Below are positions 39,675-49,598 of a DNA stretch of 64,000 nucleotides, one piece after another (positions within the stretch are counted from its first letter, which is position 1; each line of letters starts with the position of its first letter). Below the pieces are notes generated by a model that did no database searches, was not told the DNA's origin, and saw only the letters and a list, made by a program, of their open reading frames with translations. The stretch is from positions 4,620,501-4,684,500 of the forward strand of contig NZ_CP077094.1 in NCBI RefSeq assembly GCF_014269025.2, in the 5' to 3' direction. A program made the translations under genes and the position numbers. The DNA comes from Pseudomonas promysalinigenes (GTDB lineage: Bacteria > Pseudomonadota > Gammaproteobacteria > Pseudomonadales > Pseudomonadaceae).

Positions 39675-41403
39675 CGGCAGGCAACTGATAGCTCCAGGTC
39701 TCGGTCAGCACTTTCTCGGTGGTGGCCGGGGTCCCGTTGGTGGATGCCGCATCGGCGGCAGGTTGTTCAGCCTTGGCTGGCTCCGCCTTGGCAGCCTTAT
39801 CGTGCTTGCCGTGCTTGGCCACAGCCTTCTCCGTTTTGGTTTCAGCAGCAGGCGTGGCTACTTCGACCGGCACGTCGCGTACCAAGGCAGCGCGCATTTC
39901 CGTGGACTTGTTGGCTTCTTTGACCTTCAAACGCAGGGTCAGGCGCCAGCCTTTGGTCTCCGGGTTGTAGCGCAGGTTGTTCTCTACCACCTCGGCGTTG
40001 TCACCGACGCTGATCTGGCTGCGCACCGGGGCGTCTTCTGGCAGGGCAGCAAGGGCCGGGCCAGCAAAGTCGACCAGGAAGGCGACGCTGCCGTCTGGCT
40101 GGCGGATCAGGTTGGACTGCTTGACGTCACCGGTCGAGCGCAGGGTCTGCTTGACCCAGCCCAGCTCAGGGGCCTGGAACTGCGGCTCGTCGAGCGTCCA
40201 GTGCAGGCGGTAGGCGTACTCGAACGGCTTGCCTGGTTCAGGCAACTTCTCCGGGCTCCAGAAAGCAACGATGTTGTCGTTGGTCTCGTCGGCTGTCGGG
40301 ATTTCGACCAGGTCGACGGTACCTTTGCCCCAATCGCCCTTCGGCTCGATCCAGGCGCTTGGGCGCTTCTGGTAGTTGTCGTCGAGGTCTTCGTAGGCGC
40401 TGAAGGCGCGCTGACGCTGCATCAGGCCGAAACCACGCGGGTTCTCGACGCTGAAATTGCTCACGGCCAGGTGTTTCGGGTTGTTCAGCGGGCGCCAGAT
40501 CCACTCGCCATTGCCGGCATGGATCGACAGGCCTTCGGAGTCGTGCAGCGCTGGGCGGTAATTCAGCACCTTGGACGGCTGGTTGGGGCCGAACAGGTAC
40601 ATGCTGGTCAGCGGCGCGACACCCAGGCGGCTGACCTGGTCACGCAGGAACACCCGCGACTGTACGTCGACCACGGTATCGGTGCCTGGGCGCAGAATAA
40701 GTTTGTAGGCCCCAGTGGAGCGCGGCGAGTCCAGCAGCGCGTAGATCACCAGGTGCTTGTCGGCCGGTTTGGGCTTTTCCACCCAGAATTCGGTGAAGCG
40801 CGGGAATTCTTCGCCCGACGGCAGCGCGGTGTCGATTGCCAGGCCACGGGCCGACAGGCCATACACCTGGCCCTTGCCGACCACGCGGAAGTAACTGGCC
40901 CCCAGCAGGGTCATGATCTCGTCCTGCTTGTCGGCCTTGTTGATCGGGTACAGCACCCGGAAGCCGGCGTAGCCGAGGTTCTTCACGGTGTCGGGGTCGT
41001 GTGGCACGTCCCCGAACTCGAAGCGGCTGGAGTCGTACTTGATTTCCTCGACCTTGGTCGCGGTGATCTCGTTGATCTTCACCGGCGTGTCGAAGTGCAT
41101 GCCCTGGTGGTAGAACGACAGCTTGAATGGAGTCTTGTCGTTGGCCCACTCGGCTTTTTCGCGCAGGAAGTGGATTTTCTGGTAATCCGCAAACTTCATG
41201 TCGCGGAACACGGCAGGTAAATTGCTTTTCGGTGCTTCGTATTTCTGGCCGGCCAGATCCTTTGCCTTGGCTGCAACATCGTCAAGATTGAATGCCCACA
41301 GCTGGCCCGCGCTCATCAGGCCGACCAGTGCCACACTGGCCATCAGGGCCTTGCGCAACCCAGTGCCGGGGATTCTTGATGCTTTATGGGGACTAACAAT
41401 CAC
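39667..41403 (-). CDS. opgG: OpgG, periplasmic glucan biosynthesis protein
   Basis: A 578-residue periplasmic protein (MdoG) needed for glucan backbone synthesis, probably in branching or release. The GTG at 41403 follows an AGGG site by 7 bases and gives a long signal sequence ([24 protein letters not shown]). NAT or ATG codons further upstream are less well placed. [15 protein letters not shown] and the later [14 protein letters not shown] are family segments. The C-terminal 70 residues are an Ala/Lys/Glu/Thr-rich extension before the final [10 protein letters not shown]. Cotranscribed with opgH. Confidence 0.93.
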   Translation of the reverse strand: MIVSPHKASRIPGTGLRKALMASVALVGLMSAGQLWAFNLDDVAAKAKDLAGQKYEAPKSNLPAVFRDMKFADYQKIHFLREKAEWANDKTPFKLSFYHQGMHFDTPVKINEITATKVEEIKYDSSRFEFGDVPHDPDTVKNLGYAGFRVLYPINKADKQDEIMTLLGASYFRVVGKGQVYGLSARGLAIDTALPSGEEFPRFTEFWVEKPKPADKHLVIYALLDSPRSTGAYKLILRPGTDTVVDVQSRVFLRDQVSRLGVAPLTSMYLFGPNQPSKVLNYRPALHDSEGLSIHAGNGEWIWRPLNNPKHLAVSNFSVENPRGFGLMQRQRAFSAYEDLDDNYQKRPSAWIEPKGDWGKGTVDLVEIPTADETNDNIVAFWSPEKLPEPGKPFEYAYRLHWTLDEPQFQAPELGWVKQTLRSTGDVKQSNLIRQPDGSVAFLVDFAGPALAALPEDAPVRSQISVGDNAEVVENNLRYNPETKGWRLTLRLKVKEANKSTEMRAALVRDVPVEVATPAAETKTEKAVAKHGKHDKAAKAEPAKAEQPAADAASTNGTPATTEKVLTETWSYQLPADE

Positions 41404-41627
41404 GAGCAACCCTCGCCGAAAACAGATCATGAAACCAACGGCCAGCGACAAATGCCGGGTTGGCGAGCACTGTTCGGACCCCATCAGGGCCTAATGATTC
41501 CCCAAACAGGTCCAGACAACGCTCGAGTCAGAGTGAAACGAACCTGCGAACGCAGGCTCACGCAGCGCGCGATTATCCAGCAGGTCGCGTTACAACGCAT
41601 CAGGCTGGATCAACTATTTATCGTACG

Positions 41628-41661
41628 AAACCCCTTGTTTTCTTCCAAACAAGGGGTTTTT
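41628..41661. terminator. Strong bidirectional-type terminator between dtd and opgG
   Basis: AAACCCCTTGTTT (41628-41640) and AAACAAGGGGTTT (41647-41659) form a perfect 13-bp stem with loop TCTTCC, followed on the plus strand by a T-run. For the minus-strand gene dtd the stem begins 7 bases after its stop, so this should end the pip-dtd transcript before opgG. The rest of the 263-base gap should hold the opgG promoter. Confidence 0.9.
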
Positions 41662-41666
41662 CGACC

Positions 41667-42104
41667 TCATATTTGTAACAAGAATGTCACAGGGCCATCA
41701 TTGACCAGGTGCACCTGCATGTCTGCACCAAAACGCCCACTGGCCACATCGGCATGCTGGTCGCGGGCCTTGCTCAAAAGATAGTCGAACAATTGCGCTC
41801 CGAGCGCCGGTGGCGCCGCAGTTGAAAAGCTGGGGCGCATGCCGCTGCGGGTATCGGCCGCCAAGGTGAACTGCGATACCAGCAGCAAACCGCCCCCGAC
41901 ATCCTTGAGCGACAGGTTCATCTTGCCCTGCTCGTCACTGAATACCCGGTAGTTGAGCAGCTTGTGCAACAGCTTATCGGCATGTTCGCGGGTATCTTCA
42001 GGCTCTACGGCGACCAGAACCAGCAAGCCCTGGTCGATGGCGCCGACGATTTCCCCGCCCACCTCCACCCTGGCGCCACGCACGCGCTGCAGCAAGCCCC
42101 TCAT
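41667..42104 (-). CDS. dtd: D-aminoacyl-tRNA deacylase
   Basis: A 145-residue editing enzyme that hydrolyses D-aminoacyl-t[24 protein letters not shown], the catalytic [12 protein letters not shown] segment and the cross-subunit loop LVNDGPVTF are all present and normal. The ATG overlaps the pip stop (ATGA), so pip and dtd are coupled. A strong terminator follows. Confidence 0.97.
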   Translation of the reverse strand: MRGLLQRVRGARVEVGGEIVGAIDQGLLVLVAVEPEDTREHADKLLHKLLNYRVFSDEQGKMNLSLKDVGGGLLLVSQFTLAADTRSGMRPSFSTAAPPALGAQLFDYLLSKARDQHADVASGRFGADMQVHLVNDGPVTFLLQI

Positions 42105-43072
42105 GCTTCTTCCAGGGGCAGGTCGAGCAGGCGGCGGGCCATTTGGTCGGCGGCACGCACCAAAGCATCGGTGATACCCGGCTCGGAGGCGGCGTGACCT
42201 GCGTCGCGAATCACCTTCAATTCACTGTTCGGCCAGGCCTGATGCAGCGCCCAGGCGTTGTCCAGCGGACAGATGACGTCATAGCGGCCGTGCACGATCA
42301 CCGCCGGTAGGTGAGCGATCTTGGGCATGTCACGAATCAGCTGATCCGGCTCCAGGAAGGCATTGTTCATGAAGTAGTGGCATTCGATGCGGGCGATCGA
42401 CAACGCACGCTGCGGCTCGGAAAAACGATCCACCACCAGCGGGTTGGGCCGCAGCGTTGCGGTGCGCCCCTCCCATGTGGACCAGGCTTTGGCTGCATGC
42501 ATCTGGGCAATCTGGTCATTGCCGGTCAAACGCTTGTGGAAGGCCTTGACCAGGTCGCCACGTTCTTCTGCCGGGATCGGCGCGATGTAGTCCTGCCAGT
42601 AGTCAGGGAACAGGCGGCTGGCGCCGGCCTGGTAGAACCATTCGATTTCCTGCGGGCGGCACAGAAAGATGCCGCGCAGGATCAGGCCATGCACGCGCTC
42701 GGGGTGGGTCTGAGCATAGGCCAAGGCCAGGGTCGAGCCCCACGAACCGCCGAACAGCACCCATTTGTCGATCCCAAGGTGCTGGCGAATGCGCTCAAGG
42801 TCCTCGACTAGGTGCCAGGTGGTGTTGTTTTCAAGGCTCGCATGCGGGGTGGAGCGCCCACAGCCGCGTTGATCGAAGGTGATGATGCGATACAGGTTAG
42901 GGTCGAAATAGCAGCGGCTCTGAGCATCGCACCCGGCACCGGGGCCACCGTGGATGAACACCACCGGCAGACCTTCGGGCGAGCCGCTTTCGTCGACATA
43001 CAACACATGCGGCGCTTCCACGGCCAGATCGTGCCGGGCGTAGGGTTTGATCTGCGGGTACAGGGTCTGCAT
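42101..43072 (-). CDS. pip: Proline iminopeptidase
   Basis: Alpha/beta-hydrolase of 323 residues that removes N-terminal proline from peptides in the cytoplasm. The oxyanion motif HGGPGAG, the nucleophile box [10 protein letters not shown] and the late [14 protein letters not shown] and [10 protein letters not shown] supply the Ser-Asp-His triad. Start [16 protein letters not shown] is typical. First gene of pip-dtd. Divergent from the giant NEL gene, with 207 bases between the starts. Confidence 0.96.
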   Translation of the reverse strand: MQTLYPQIKPYARHDLAVEAPHVLYVDESGSPEGLPVVFIHGGPGAGCDAQSRCYFDPNLYRIITFDQRGCGRSTPHASLENNTTWHLVEDLERIRQHLGIDKWVLFGGSWGSTLALAYAQTHPERVHGLILRGIFLCRPQEIEWFYQAGASRLFPDYWQDYIAPIPAEERGDLVKAFHKRLTGNDQIAQMHAAKAWSTWEGRTATLRPNPLVVDRFSEPQRALSIARIECHYFMNNAFLEPDQLIRDMPKIAHLPAVIVHGRYDVICPLDNAWALHQAWPNSELKVIRDAGHAASEPGITDALVRAADQMARRLLDLPLEEA

Positions 43073-43279
43073 TGCGCACTCCGTGTGAGGATTGGTTCAG
43101 CCGTGGGCCATCATAAACCTGAATTGCACTTTGAGCATGCGTCAGAGCAGGTTCTTCGCATTCCGATTTTACGGGGAACGAAGCGCCATGGTCAGCCGCA
43201 GTGCAACGCACATATCTACCACTCACTCATCTGGCTGGGCAGGCAACGTCCTTTGCTTTGATCACGCACTGGAGCTCGC

Positions 43280-46200
43280 ATGCCAACCCCACCGAACGTG
43301 CATTACACCACCCTTGCAAACACCATCCCTGCGTGGCTCAAACGCAGCCCGCCTGCATTGCACCGTCAGCTGCGAAACTGGCAACAGGCGCCTGCCTGGC
43401 TGGCCGATGCGATCGCGCGCCAGCCCGATGTCGCCAGAGCCTGGGCCGAAGAACATGCTCGCCACCGCGAGCACCAGGCCGATGTGCAAAAACTGTTCGC
43501 CCACCTGCCTGACCTGCAAAGCTACGCTCGAGCCGCACTGAGCGACGCCCTCAACGCAAGGTTCGAGCCTGCGCAGCCCATTGATGTCGACCACACCTAC
43601 CTGATCGATGCGCGCCTGATCGACACAAGCAATGCCATCGACGGCCGTCAGGCAGTGAATCGGGCAACTCGCTCGCTGCTGCAGTGCGCCATGCACAATT
43701 TCGACGCCCAGGCCGCAGGCGAGCATGGCATGGACGCCCCCAACGCGCTGCTGAAAAGGTCGGTCATCGTCGACCACCGCAGGTTCATGGGCACCGTACC
43801 CATCACCAACGCTCTGGACATAAGCGCCGAAGCCTTTGCTGAGCTTTGCCGCAACCTGGACATCGGTGGCGGTTACCACGCACTGGTGCATGCCATCTAC
43901 TACCCTGCTGCCACTGCCGAGCGCAGCGCCGACGAAGTCGCGCTCGAGGTCTATCAGACCTTGGGCAAGGCCGAAGCCTCGGCGTGGCGCCAATCGCTAC
44001 ACTTCGCCCGGCTCAAAGGCGATATTGACCAAGGCTTCTACGACGCAGCACTTGCAACGCCAGTGGATCAGGCCCCGGCTGCAGATGCGCCACTCACCTT
44101 CAGCACCCTTAGCCTATGGGAGGCCGAACTGACCGGCGTCATTCTGATCACCTGGCAAGGCAACGGGCAACTGACTCACGCCCTCTATGTGGCCCAGGAT
44201 GAACAGACCCCGCTCAAGGCATTCCCCTCTATCGGCGCACTGGAAAACGAGCTGAGCGACCGGCTGCGGGCCAACATCGCCTATCTGGACGCGCATATCC
44301 CCGAGCGGGACAAAGCCGCTGTGCAAAGCCGCCTGGCCGATCGCCTGACCCCCATTCGATGGAGCAGCCGGGGCCTGCTCGAGCGCCTGCCGGACACCCA
44401 GGCCAGCCTCAACCCGGTCATGCGCCCCTTCACCCACGCGTTCCAGAGCATGATGGCGCTGCAGAAGGTAGAGCGCCACGAACGAGACGCGTTGTACCAT
44501 GCCATCCCCACTGAAATCGTCGACCGCCGCAGCGCCCAGATGCACCGCGAGCTGATTTTCGGGCGTGCGTTGACCGGCTTGAATATTGCCGGTTTCTTCG
44601 TGCCCGGCCTTGGTCAGTTGATGCTGGCAGTGTGCGTGACCCAATTGGCCTTCGAGGTGTATGACGGCATCGAGGCCTGGCACAACGACGAACGCGACAC
44701 CGCGTTCAATTACTTGGTCGACGTGATCGAAAACGTCGCACTCATGGCCGCCTTCGCTGCGGCGCACAAGGCGTTGAAAGGCGCGAAGGGCGAGCCTAGT
44801 GAAGACCCGTACCCTGAGCGCCTCGCAGTGGAAACACCGTCGTTCATCGAAGAACTCCAAGACGTTGAGATGCCCGACGGGCGGATACGCCTGTGGAAAT
44901 CCGACCTGCGGCCTTATCACAGCGACCAACCGCTACCGGCAGGCCTGCAAACGGACGAACGTGGCCTGCGTATGCACCAGGGCAAACAGTGGCTGGTGAT
45001 CGAAGGCCAGCAATACCAGGTAGAGCGAACGCCCGCGACGGACCAATACCGTCTGCGGCACCCCACGGCACCTCATCGCTACTCACCGCTGCTGGCCCAC
45101 AACGGCAGCGGTGCCTGGCTGCTGCCCGGTGACCAACCACGGCACTGGGCAGGCAGCAGGTTGCTGCGCCGCCTTGGCCATTTGAGTGCGCATTTCGATG
45201 AAACGACACTGCAACGCATCCTCCAGATCAGTGCCACCGAGCAAAGCACCTTACGCCGGGTGCTCGCGCAGAATCTAAGGCTGCCGGCGTTGCTCGAAGA
45301 CACGCTGCAACGCTTCAAGCTCGACCAGGGCGTGCGTCAGACGCCAGGCAACCCAGCCTTGCCTGCACTGTTCACCCAGGCCTACGAGCGTCTTCAGCCA
45401 TCCCTGCCCCTTCACGGCGAGCTCATCCAGCGTGTCTACCCCGCCCTACCCGGCCTGGTTATCGAGGAATTGCTGGGTAATGCCAATGCCCAGGAACTGC
45501 AAGCGCTAGCCTCGGGCAAGGTGCCCCTACGCCTGGCCGAAGAAATCCGCGTGTATCAGCAACAGGTGCGGCTTGCCCGCGCCTACGAGGGCCTGCACCT
45601 GGCCGGGGTACCAAGCTGGGACAGTGACCGGCTGATCCTGCAAACCCTGACACAGCTGCCGGGCTGGCCCGTCGAAACCAAACTCAAGCTCCTGCAGCGC
45701 AGATTCTGGCCAGATCAACACCATGCCATCGGCCCGCAGGACACCCGGCCCTATATCACCCTGACCCACGCACACGCAGGTTATCTGGTCACCGATACCA
45801 GCCAGCCTGGGGCAACGGTGCCTGTTCACCCAAACATCTATGATGCCTTGCACCAGGCGCTGCCCCAAGCCATGGCTCAGCTTGGCGCAACCGACGGCAA
45901 AGCCCTCCAGCAACTTATGCAGCAGAGCCCACTATTACCCCGCCAAGCCCTGCGCCGGGCGCTGGGCATGCAGCCTGTTCGCCCAGGCTACCGCTCCCCC
46001 TTGCGCCTTGCCGATGGGCGGCTGGGGTACCCACTGAGCAGCGGCGACGACCAAGCCCAAGGCAGCACACGCCAGCATTTGCTGGCCACCCTCAGAGCAA
46101 CGGGCATCCCGGAGCGCACTGGCAGGCCAGCCGAGCAGCTTCTGTCATCCATTGCCAGCAATGGCCGCAATCGGCTGCAGATTCTGGAATATCTGACCAC

Positions 46201-48763
46201 GCTGCTGGACGAGCGCAACGAACTGCAAAGCCGGCTGGACGACTGGAGCGAAGCCATTTCGCCAGCCTCCGACCAAGCGGCTCGCGCCTATGACGCTCTG
46301 CGCGAATCGATCATGCAGCACTGGTACGACACCGCTCTACAAGATGACGCCTCGCGCAGCGCCGAGCTTAGCGTGCAGGGCGTGCCACTGACCGATATCC
46401 CGATGACCCTGCCTGGTTTTTTCTATCAGCGTATACACAACCTGCACCTGCTCGATCTGCCAAGTGGCCCGCTCGCGGGCTGGGGGCAGAGTGAGCGCTT
46501 GATGCAGCGCTTGTTCCGGTTGATGCCGCAGCTCGAATCGTTGGAAATCAGCAGGCCCTACAATCCTCGCGCCACCCCTTCGCTACTGCAGGCCAGTGTA
46601 TCGAGCATCCCCACTGCCTTGCCCAACCTGCGTAGGTTGGCGCTGACCAATCAGAACATCGCCCTGACCGGCAGCCATCTGACCGAGCTGGCAGGGCTGG
46701 CTCAGCTCAGCCATCTGGACCTCAGTGGCAACCGCCTGCAGCAAAGTGGTGACCGGCCAAGCTTCCATTTGTTTTCCTTGGACTATCTAGGGCTTAACCG
46801 AATGCAACTGAGCCAATGGCCGCTGGGTATCGGCAGCGATGCCCTGGCACGCATCGGCCATCTTTCCCTTCAGGAAAACAACCTGACTTCGTTGCCCTCG
46901 TTCCTGATCACTGAAACCCAAACACTCATCCGGCCACCAGTTATCTCGCTGCAAGGCAACAACATCAATGAAACGCACCTGCAGCGCCTACTGCTGAGCG
47001 AGCATCCGGCCACTGCACAGGTAGCGCTGGACCAAACCCCGGCACTCGATCAGCGCCTGGCACGCATCCGCAACGAGCGACAACAGTTGCGCGAAGCGAT
47101 CGACGGCTGGGCCCAAGCGTCGAGCTCTAGCCAACCACTGACCCAAGCCACCCTGGCAGACCGGCAGCGAATAGCCACGGCGATCAACGAATTCTGGGAG
47201 CGACAGGAACGTGGTCAGCAGTACCTGCGCCTGGTACTGGAAGAGGTGGCGCTGGAGAACTTCCCCCGGCGGCTACCGGCGTTTTTCGGTGAACGTGTGA
47301 CGTCGGTGGTGCTCACCCGCCTGCGCGGCGATGCTTCGCAGCTCGACCAACTGCTCGGGCGCTTTCCCAACGTTACCCGGCTTGTCATCGATGCCCATCA
47401 AGGTGCCAACGGCTCGCTGGCCACGGCGCTACTGCGCCTGCCTCGGCTGGTATACCTTGAGGTTCGCAACATGGGCCTGGAAGTCGACCAGGCCATGCTG
47501 GACACCCTGGCCCAGCTGCAGCACCTGACATCGCTCGACCTGTCAGGCAACCGCATCGGCAACATAACCCAAGCCCCTGCAAGCCTGGCCGCGAACCTGA
47601 CCTCACTGGGGCTGACCAACATGAACCTGCAAGCTTGGCCTGCGTGGTGCAACGACTTGCTGCCTCTGGAACTGTTGGACTTGAGCGCTAACAGCATCAC
47701 CGAGCTGCCCGAACACATCCTTTCGAACCTGAACAACGCACTGCCGATTTCCTCGATTTCGCTGTTCGACAACCCTCTGCCCATGGAGACCATCTTGCGT
47801 GTGCGCGCTTTCTCCGATAGCCAACGCAGCTATTCCTTCGCGCTGGACATTCCGGATAACCTGCTGCTGGCCAGCTCCTCCAGTGAGGGTTCGCTGGACC
47901 ACCCGCACTTCCCCATGCTCAGCGACGACACCCCAAGGATGGCCGACTGGATGCTGGGCAATGCCGCTCAAAACGAGGCATTGCAAGCCTGCTGGGAACA
48001 ACTCGAAGGCAGCGACCTGTTGCGCCTGGTTGGCCGTTTGCACAATGCTGCGCCATTCGTCGACCTCACCACTCGGGCCAGCTTCACTGAGCGCGTTCGG
48101 CTGATGCTGGTGGCAGCGGTAGCCAACCCCGAGGAACGCCCACTGCTGGAGAGCATTGCTGCAGCCGCCCTGCCCGACCCCGAAACCGGCTCGCAGACCT
48201 GCCACGACGGCGCCCTGCAAGAGTTCAACAACATTGAGCTCTACCTGTTGAGCAAACGCGTGCTGATTGATGCAGGCGATACCCTGCAAACCCTGCGCAG
48301 GCGGCTATTGCAGCTGTTTCGCATGGGCCAGCTGGAGAAGCTGGCCAGCACTCGCACGGGCTCCGGCGACCTGGTATCGGTGCGCCTGGCCTACCGCCGT
48401 GAACTTGCCAAGGAACTGGACTTGCCGATTGCCGACAGCATGCGCTTTCGAGGTGCAGCCAACCTGGCCCGTGGCGAGCTGTCCAGCGTGCTGGAGCATG
48501 TGCGCCAGAGTGAACACGGTGATGCGTTCATCGACTACCTGCTGGCTAACGCCGATTGGACGGCGCGCCTGCGGGCCGAAAACGCGCCCCGCTTCGATGA
48601 AGTCGAAGCACGTTTTCGCCAGCGGGTGCTGGACCTTGCCAGCGCCGACCACCCGCTTCAGGTAGAACTCGACCTGCAGCAGGGCCTGCTGGCGGATAAG
48701 GCGCAGGAAGAGCAGCAATTGCTGCGCGAGCTGACCATCACCTTCGTGAACAACGACGACTGA
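43280..48763 (+). CDS. Giant effector: DUF6543-like N terminus, leucine-rich repeats and C-terminal NEL-type E3 ubiquitin ligase domain
   Basis: An 1827-residue protein. Residues 1 to about 500 resemble DUF6543/dermonecrotic-toxin N-terminal regions, ending in a hydrophobic stretch (about 419-497). A small beta module lies near 553-590. Two leucine-rich-repeat blocks follow at about 1109-1204 (LSHLDLSGNRL, LGLNRMQLSQWP, LSLQENNLTSLP) and 1357-1504 (LTSLDLSGNRIGN, LELLDLSANSITELP). From about 1550 the chain matches the NEL domain of IpaH/SspH/SlrP. Cys1641 lies in TCHDG, the CxD catalytic site. FNNIELYLL, RRRLLQLFRMGQLEKL, VSVRLAYRRELAKELDLP and MRFRGAANLARGELSSV follow in family order. There is no signal peptide. 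GGAG precedes the ATG. It sits between pip and hutG with no partner gene beside it. Confidence 0.88.
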   Translation: MPTPPNVHYTTLANTIPAWLKRSPPALHRQLRNWQQAPAWLADAIARQPDVARAWAEEHARHREHQADVQKLFAHLPDLQSYARAALSDALNARFEPAQPIDVDHTYLIDARLIDTSNAIDGRQAVNRATRSLLQCAMHNFDAQAAGEHGMDAPNALLKRSVIVDHRRFMGTVPITNALDISAEAFAELCRNLDIGGGYHALVHAIYYPAATAERSADEVALEVYQTLGKAEASAWRQSLHFARLKGDIDQGFYDAALATPVDQAPAADAPLTFSTLSLWEAELTGVILITWQGNGQLTHALYVAQDEQTPLKAFPSIGALENELSDRLRANIAYLDAHIPERDKAAVQSRLADRLTPIRWSSRGLLERLPDTQASLNPVMRPFTHAFQSMMALQKVERHERDALYHAIPTEIVDRRSAQMHRELIFGRALTGLNIAGFFVPGLGQLMLAVCVTQLAFEVYDGIEAWHNDERDTAFNYLVDVIENVALMAAFAAAHKALKGAKGEPSEDPYPERLAVETPSFIEELQDVEMPDGRIRLWKSDLRPYHSDQPLPAGLQTDERGLRMHQGKQWLVIEGQQYQVERTPATDQYRLRHPTAPHRYSPLLAHNGSGAWLLPGDQPRHWAGSRLLRRLGHLSAHFDETTLQRILQISATEQSTLRRVLAQNLRLPALLEDTLQRFKLDQGVRQTPGNPALPALFTQAYERLQPSLPLHGELIQRVYPALPGLVIEELLGNANAQELQALASGKVPLRLAEEIRVYQQQVRLARAYEGLHLAGVPSWDSDRLILQTLTQLPGWPVETKLKLLQRRFWPDQHHAIGPQDTRPYITLTHAHAGYLVTDTSQPGATVPVHPNIYDALHQALPQAMAQLGATDGKALQQLMQQSPLLPRQALRRALGMQPVRPGYRSPLRLADGRLGYPLSSGDDQAQGSTRQHLLATLRATGIPERTGRPAEQLLSSIASNGRNRLQILEYLTTLLDERNELQSRLDDWSEAISPASDQAARAYDALRESIMQHWYDTALQDDASRSAELSVQGVPLTDIPMTLPGFFYQRIHNLHLLDLPSGPLAGWGQSERLMQRLFRLMPQLESLEISRPYNPRATPSLLQASVSSIPTALPNLRRLALTNQNIALTGSHLTELAGLAQLSHLDLSGNRLQQSGDRPSFHLFSLDYLGLNRMQLSQWPLGIGSDALARIGHLSLQENNLTSLPSFLITETQTLIRPPVISLQGNNINETHLQRLLLSEHPATAQVALDQTPALDQRLARIRNERQQLREAIDGWAQASSSSQPLTQATLADRQRIATAINEFWERQERGQQYLRLVLEEVALENFPRRLPAFFGERVTSVVLTRLRGDASQLDQLLGRFPNVTRLVIDAHQGANGSLATALLRLPRLVYLEVRNMGLEVDQAMLDTLAQLQHLTSLDLSGNRIGNITQAPASLAANLTSLGLTNMNLQAWPAWCNDLLPLELLDLSANSITELPEHILSNLNNALPISSISLFDNPLPMETILRVRAFSDSQRSYSFALDIPDNLLLASSSSEGSLDHPHFPMLSDDTPRMADWMLGNAAQNEALQACWEQLEGSDLLRLVGRLHNAAPFVDLTTRASFTERVRLMLVAAVANPEERPLLESIAAAALPDPETGSQTCHDGALQEFNNIELYLLSKRVLIDAGDTLQTLRRRLLQLFRMGQLEKLASTRTGSGDLVSVRLAYRRELAKELDLPIADSMRFRGAANLARGELSSVLEHVRQSEHGDAFIDYLLANADWTARLRAENAPRFDEVEARFRQRVLDLASADHPLQVELDLQQGLLADKAQEEQQLLRELTITFVNNDD

Positions 48764-48784
48764 TCGCCACGCCCTGGCCTGGGT

Positions 48785-49588
48785 TCAGTGCGCATAGCGC
48801 GCCTGGCCCCAGGCCAACAGTGCCTGCAGCAAGGCCTTGAGCACCTGTTGTGTTGGCAGTGCGAGGTCTTCCCGGTAGGCGAAGGGCGCGAATTCATCCA
48901 TGTAGGTACTTTGCGCCAGCTCCAGCTGCACCGCATGGATGTGCTTGGCCGGGTCGCCGTAATGCCGGGTGATGTGCCCGCCCTTGAAGCGGCCGTTGAG
49001 CACATGACTGTAGCCCGCGGCCTGCTCGCATACCGCCCGCAGACGCTCGGCCAGTACTGGATCGCAACTTGCACCGTTGAAGGTGCCCAGGTTGAAGTCG
49101 GGCAACTTGCCCTCGAACAGGTGCGGGATCCGCGAACGAATCGAGTGGGCATCCCAAAGCAGGGCGTAGCCGAACTGTTCGCGCAGGCGGTCCAGTTCGC
49201 GGCGGAGGGTGTTGTGGTATGGACGCCAAATCTGCTCCAGGTACCGTTCCCGCTCCTCAGGCGAAGGCTGCAAACCAGCCTTGAACAGCGGCTCTCCTTC
49301 GAACAGGGTCGCCGGGTACAGGCCGGTGGTGGCACCGGCATACAGCGGTTTATCGTCGTCCGGGCGGTTCAGGTCGATGACGAAACGCGAGTACTGCGCA
49401 GCCACCACACTGGCGCCCATGTCACGGGCAAAGTCGTACAACCTAGGAATATGCCAATCGGTGTCAGGCAGCCCTTGCGCCTGCTCGACCAAGCCGTCGC
49501 GCACCGCATCGCTCAGGCGCAAGCCTGCATGGGGCATGCTGATCAGCAGTGGCAGGCGGCCTTGGTGGAAACTCAGTACGTTGTCCAT
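48785..49588 (-). CDS. hutG: N-formylglutamate deformylase
   Basis: Last step of the five-step histidine route: N-formylglutamate to glutamate plus formate. The 267 residues show PLLISMPHAGLRLSD, FVIDLNRPDDDKPLY, LLWDAHSIRSRIPHLFEGKLPDFNLG and HVLNGRFKGGHITRHYG, which supply metal and substrate ligands of the N-formylglutamate amidohydrolase family. Last gene of hutU-hutH-permease-hutI-hutG, 10 bases after hutI. It is unlike the arginase-type HutG of enteric bacteria, consistent with the presence of hutF. Confidence 0.96.
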   Translation of the reverse strand: MDNVLSFHQGRLPLLISMPHAGLRLSDAVRDGLVEQAQGLPDTDWHIPRLYDFARDMGASVVAAQYSRFVIDLNRPDDDKPLYAGATTGLYPATLFEGEPLFKAGLQPSPEERERYLEQIWRPYHNTLRRELDRLREQFGYALLWDAHSIRSRIPHLFEGKLPDFNLGTFNGASCDPVLAERLRAVCEQAAGYSHVLNGRFKGGHITRHYGDPAKHIHAVQLELAQSTYMDEFAPFAYREDLALPTQQVLKALLQALLAWGQARYAH

Positions 49589-49598
49589 GGCACCTCGC

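Noticed and set aside
48191-48214. Whether the Cys-His-Asp at the end of the giant hut-side protein could be a cysteine-protease triad
   Set aside because: The three residues are adjacent in sequence, as in the NEL CxD site, and the following helices match NEL order; a papain-like triad would be dispersed.
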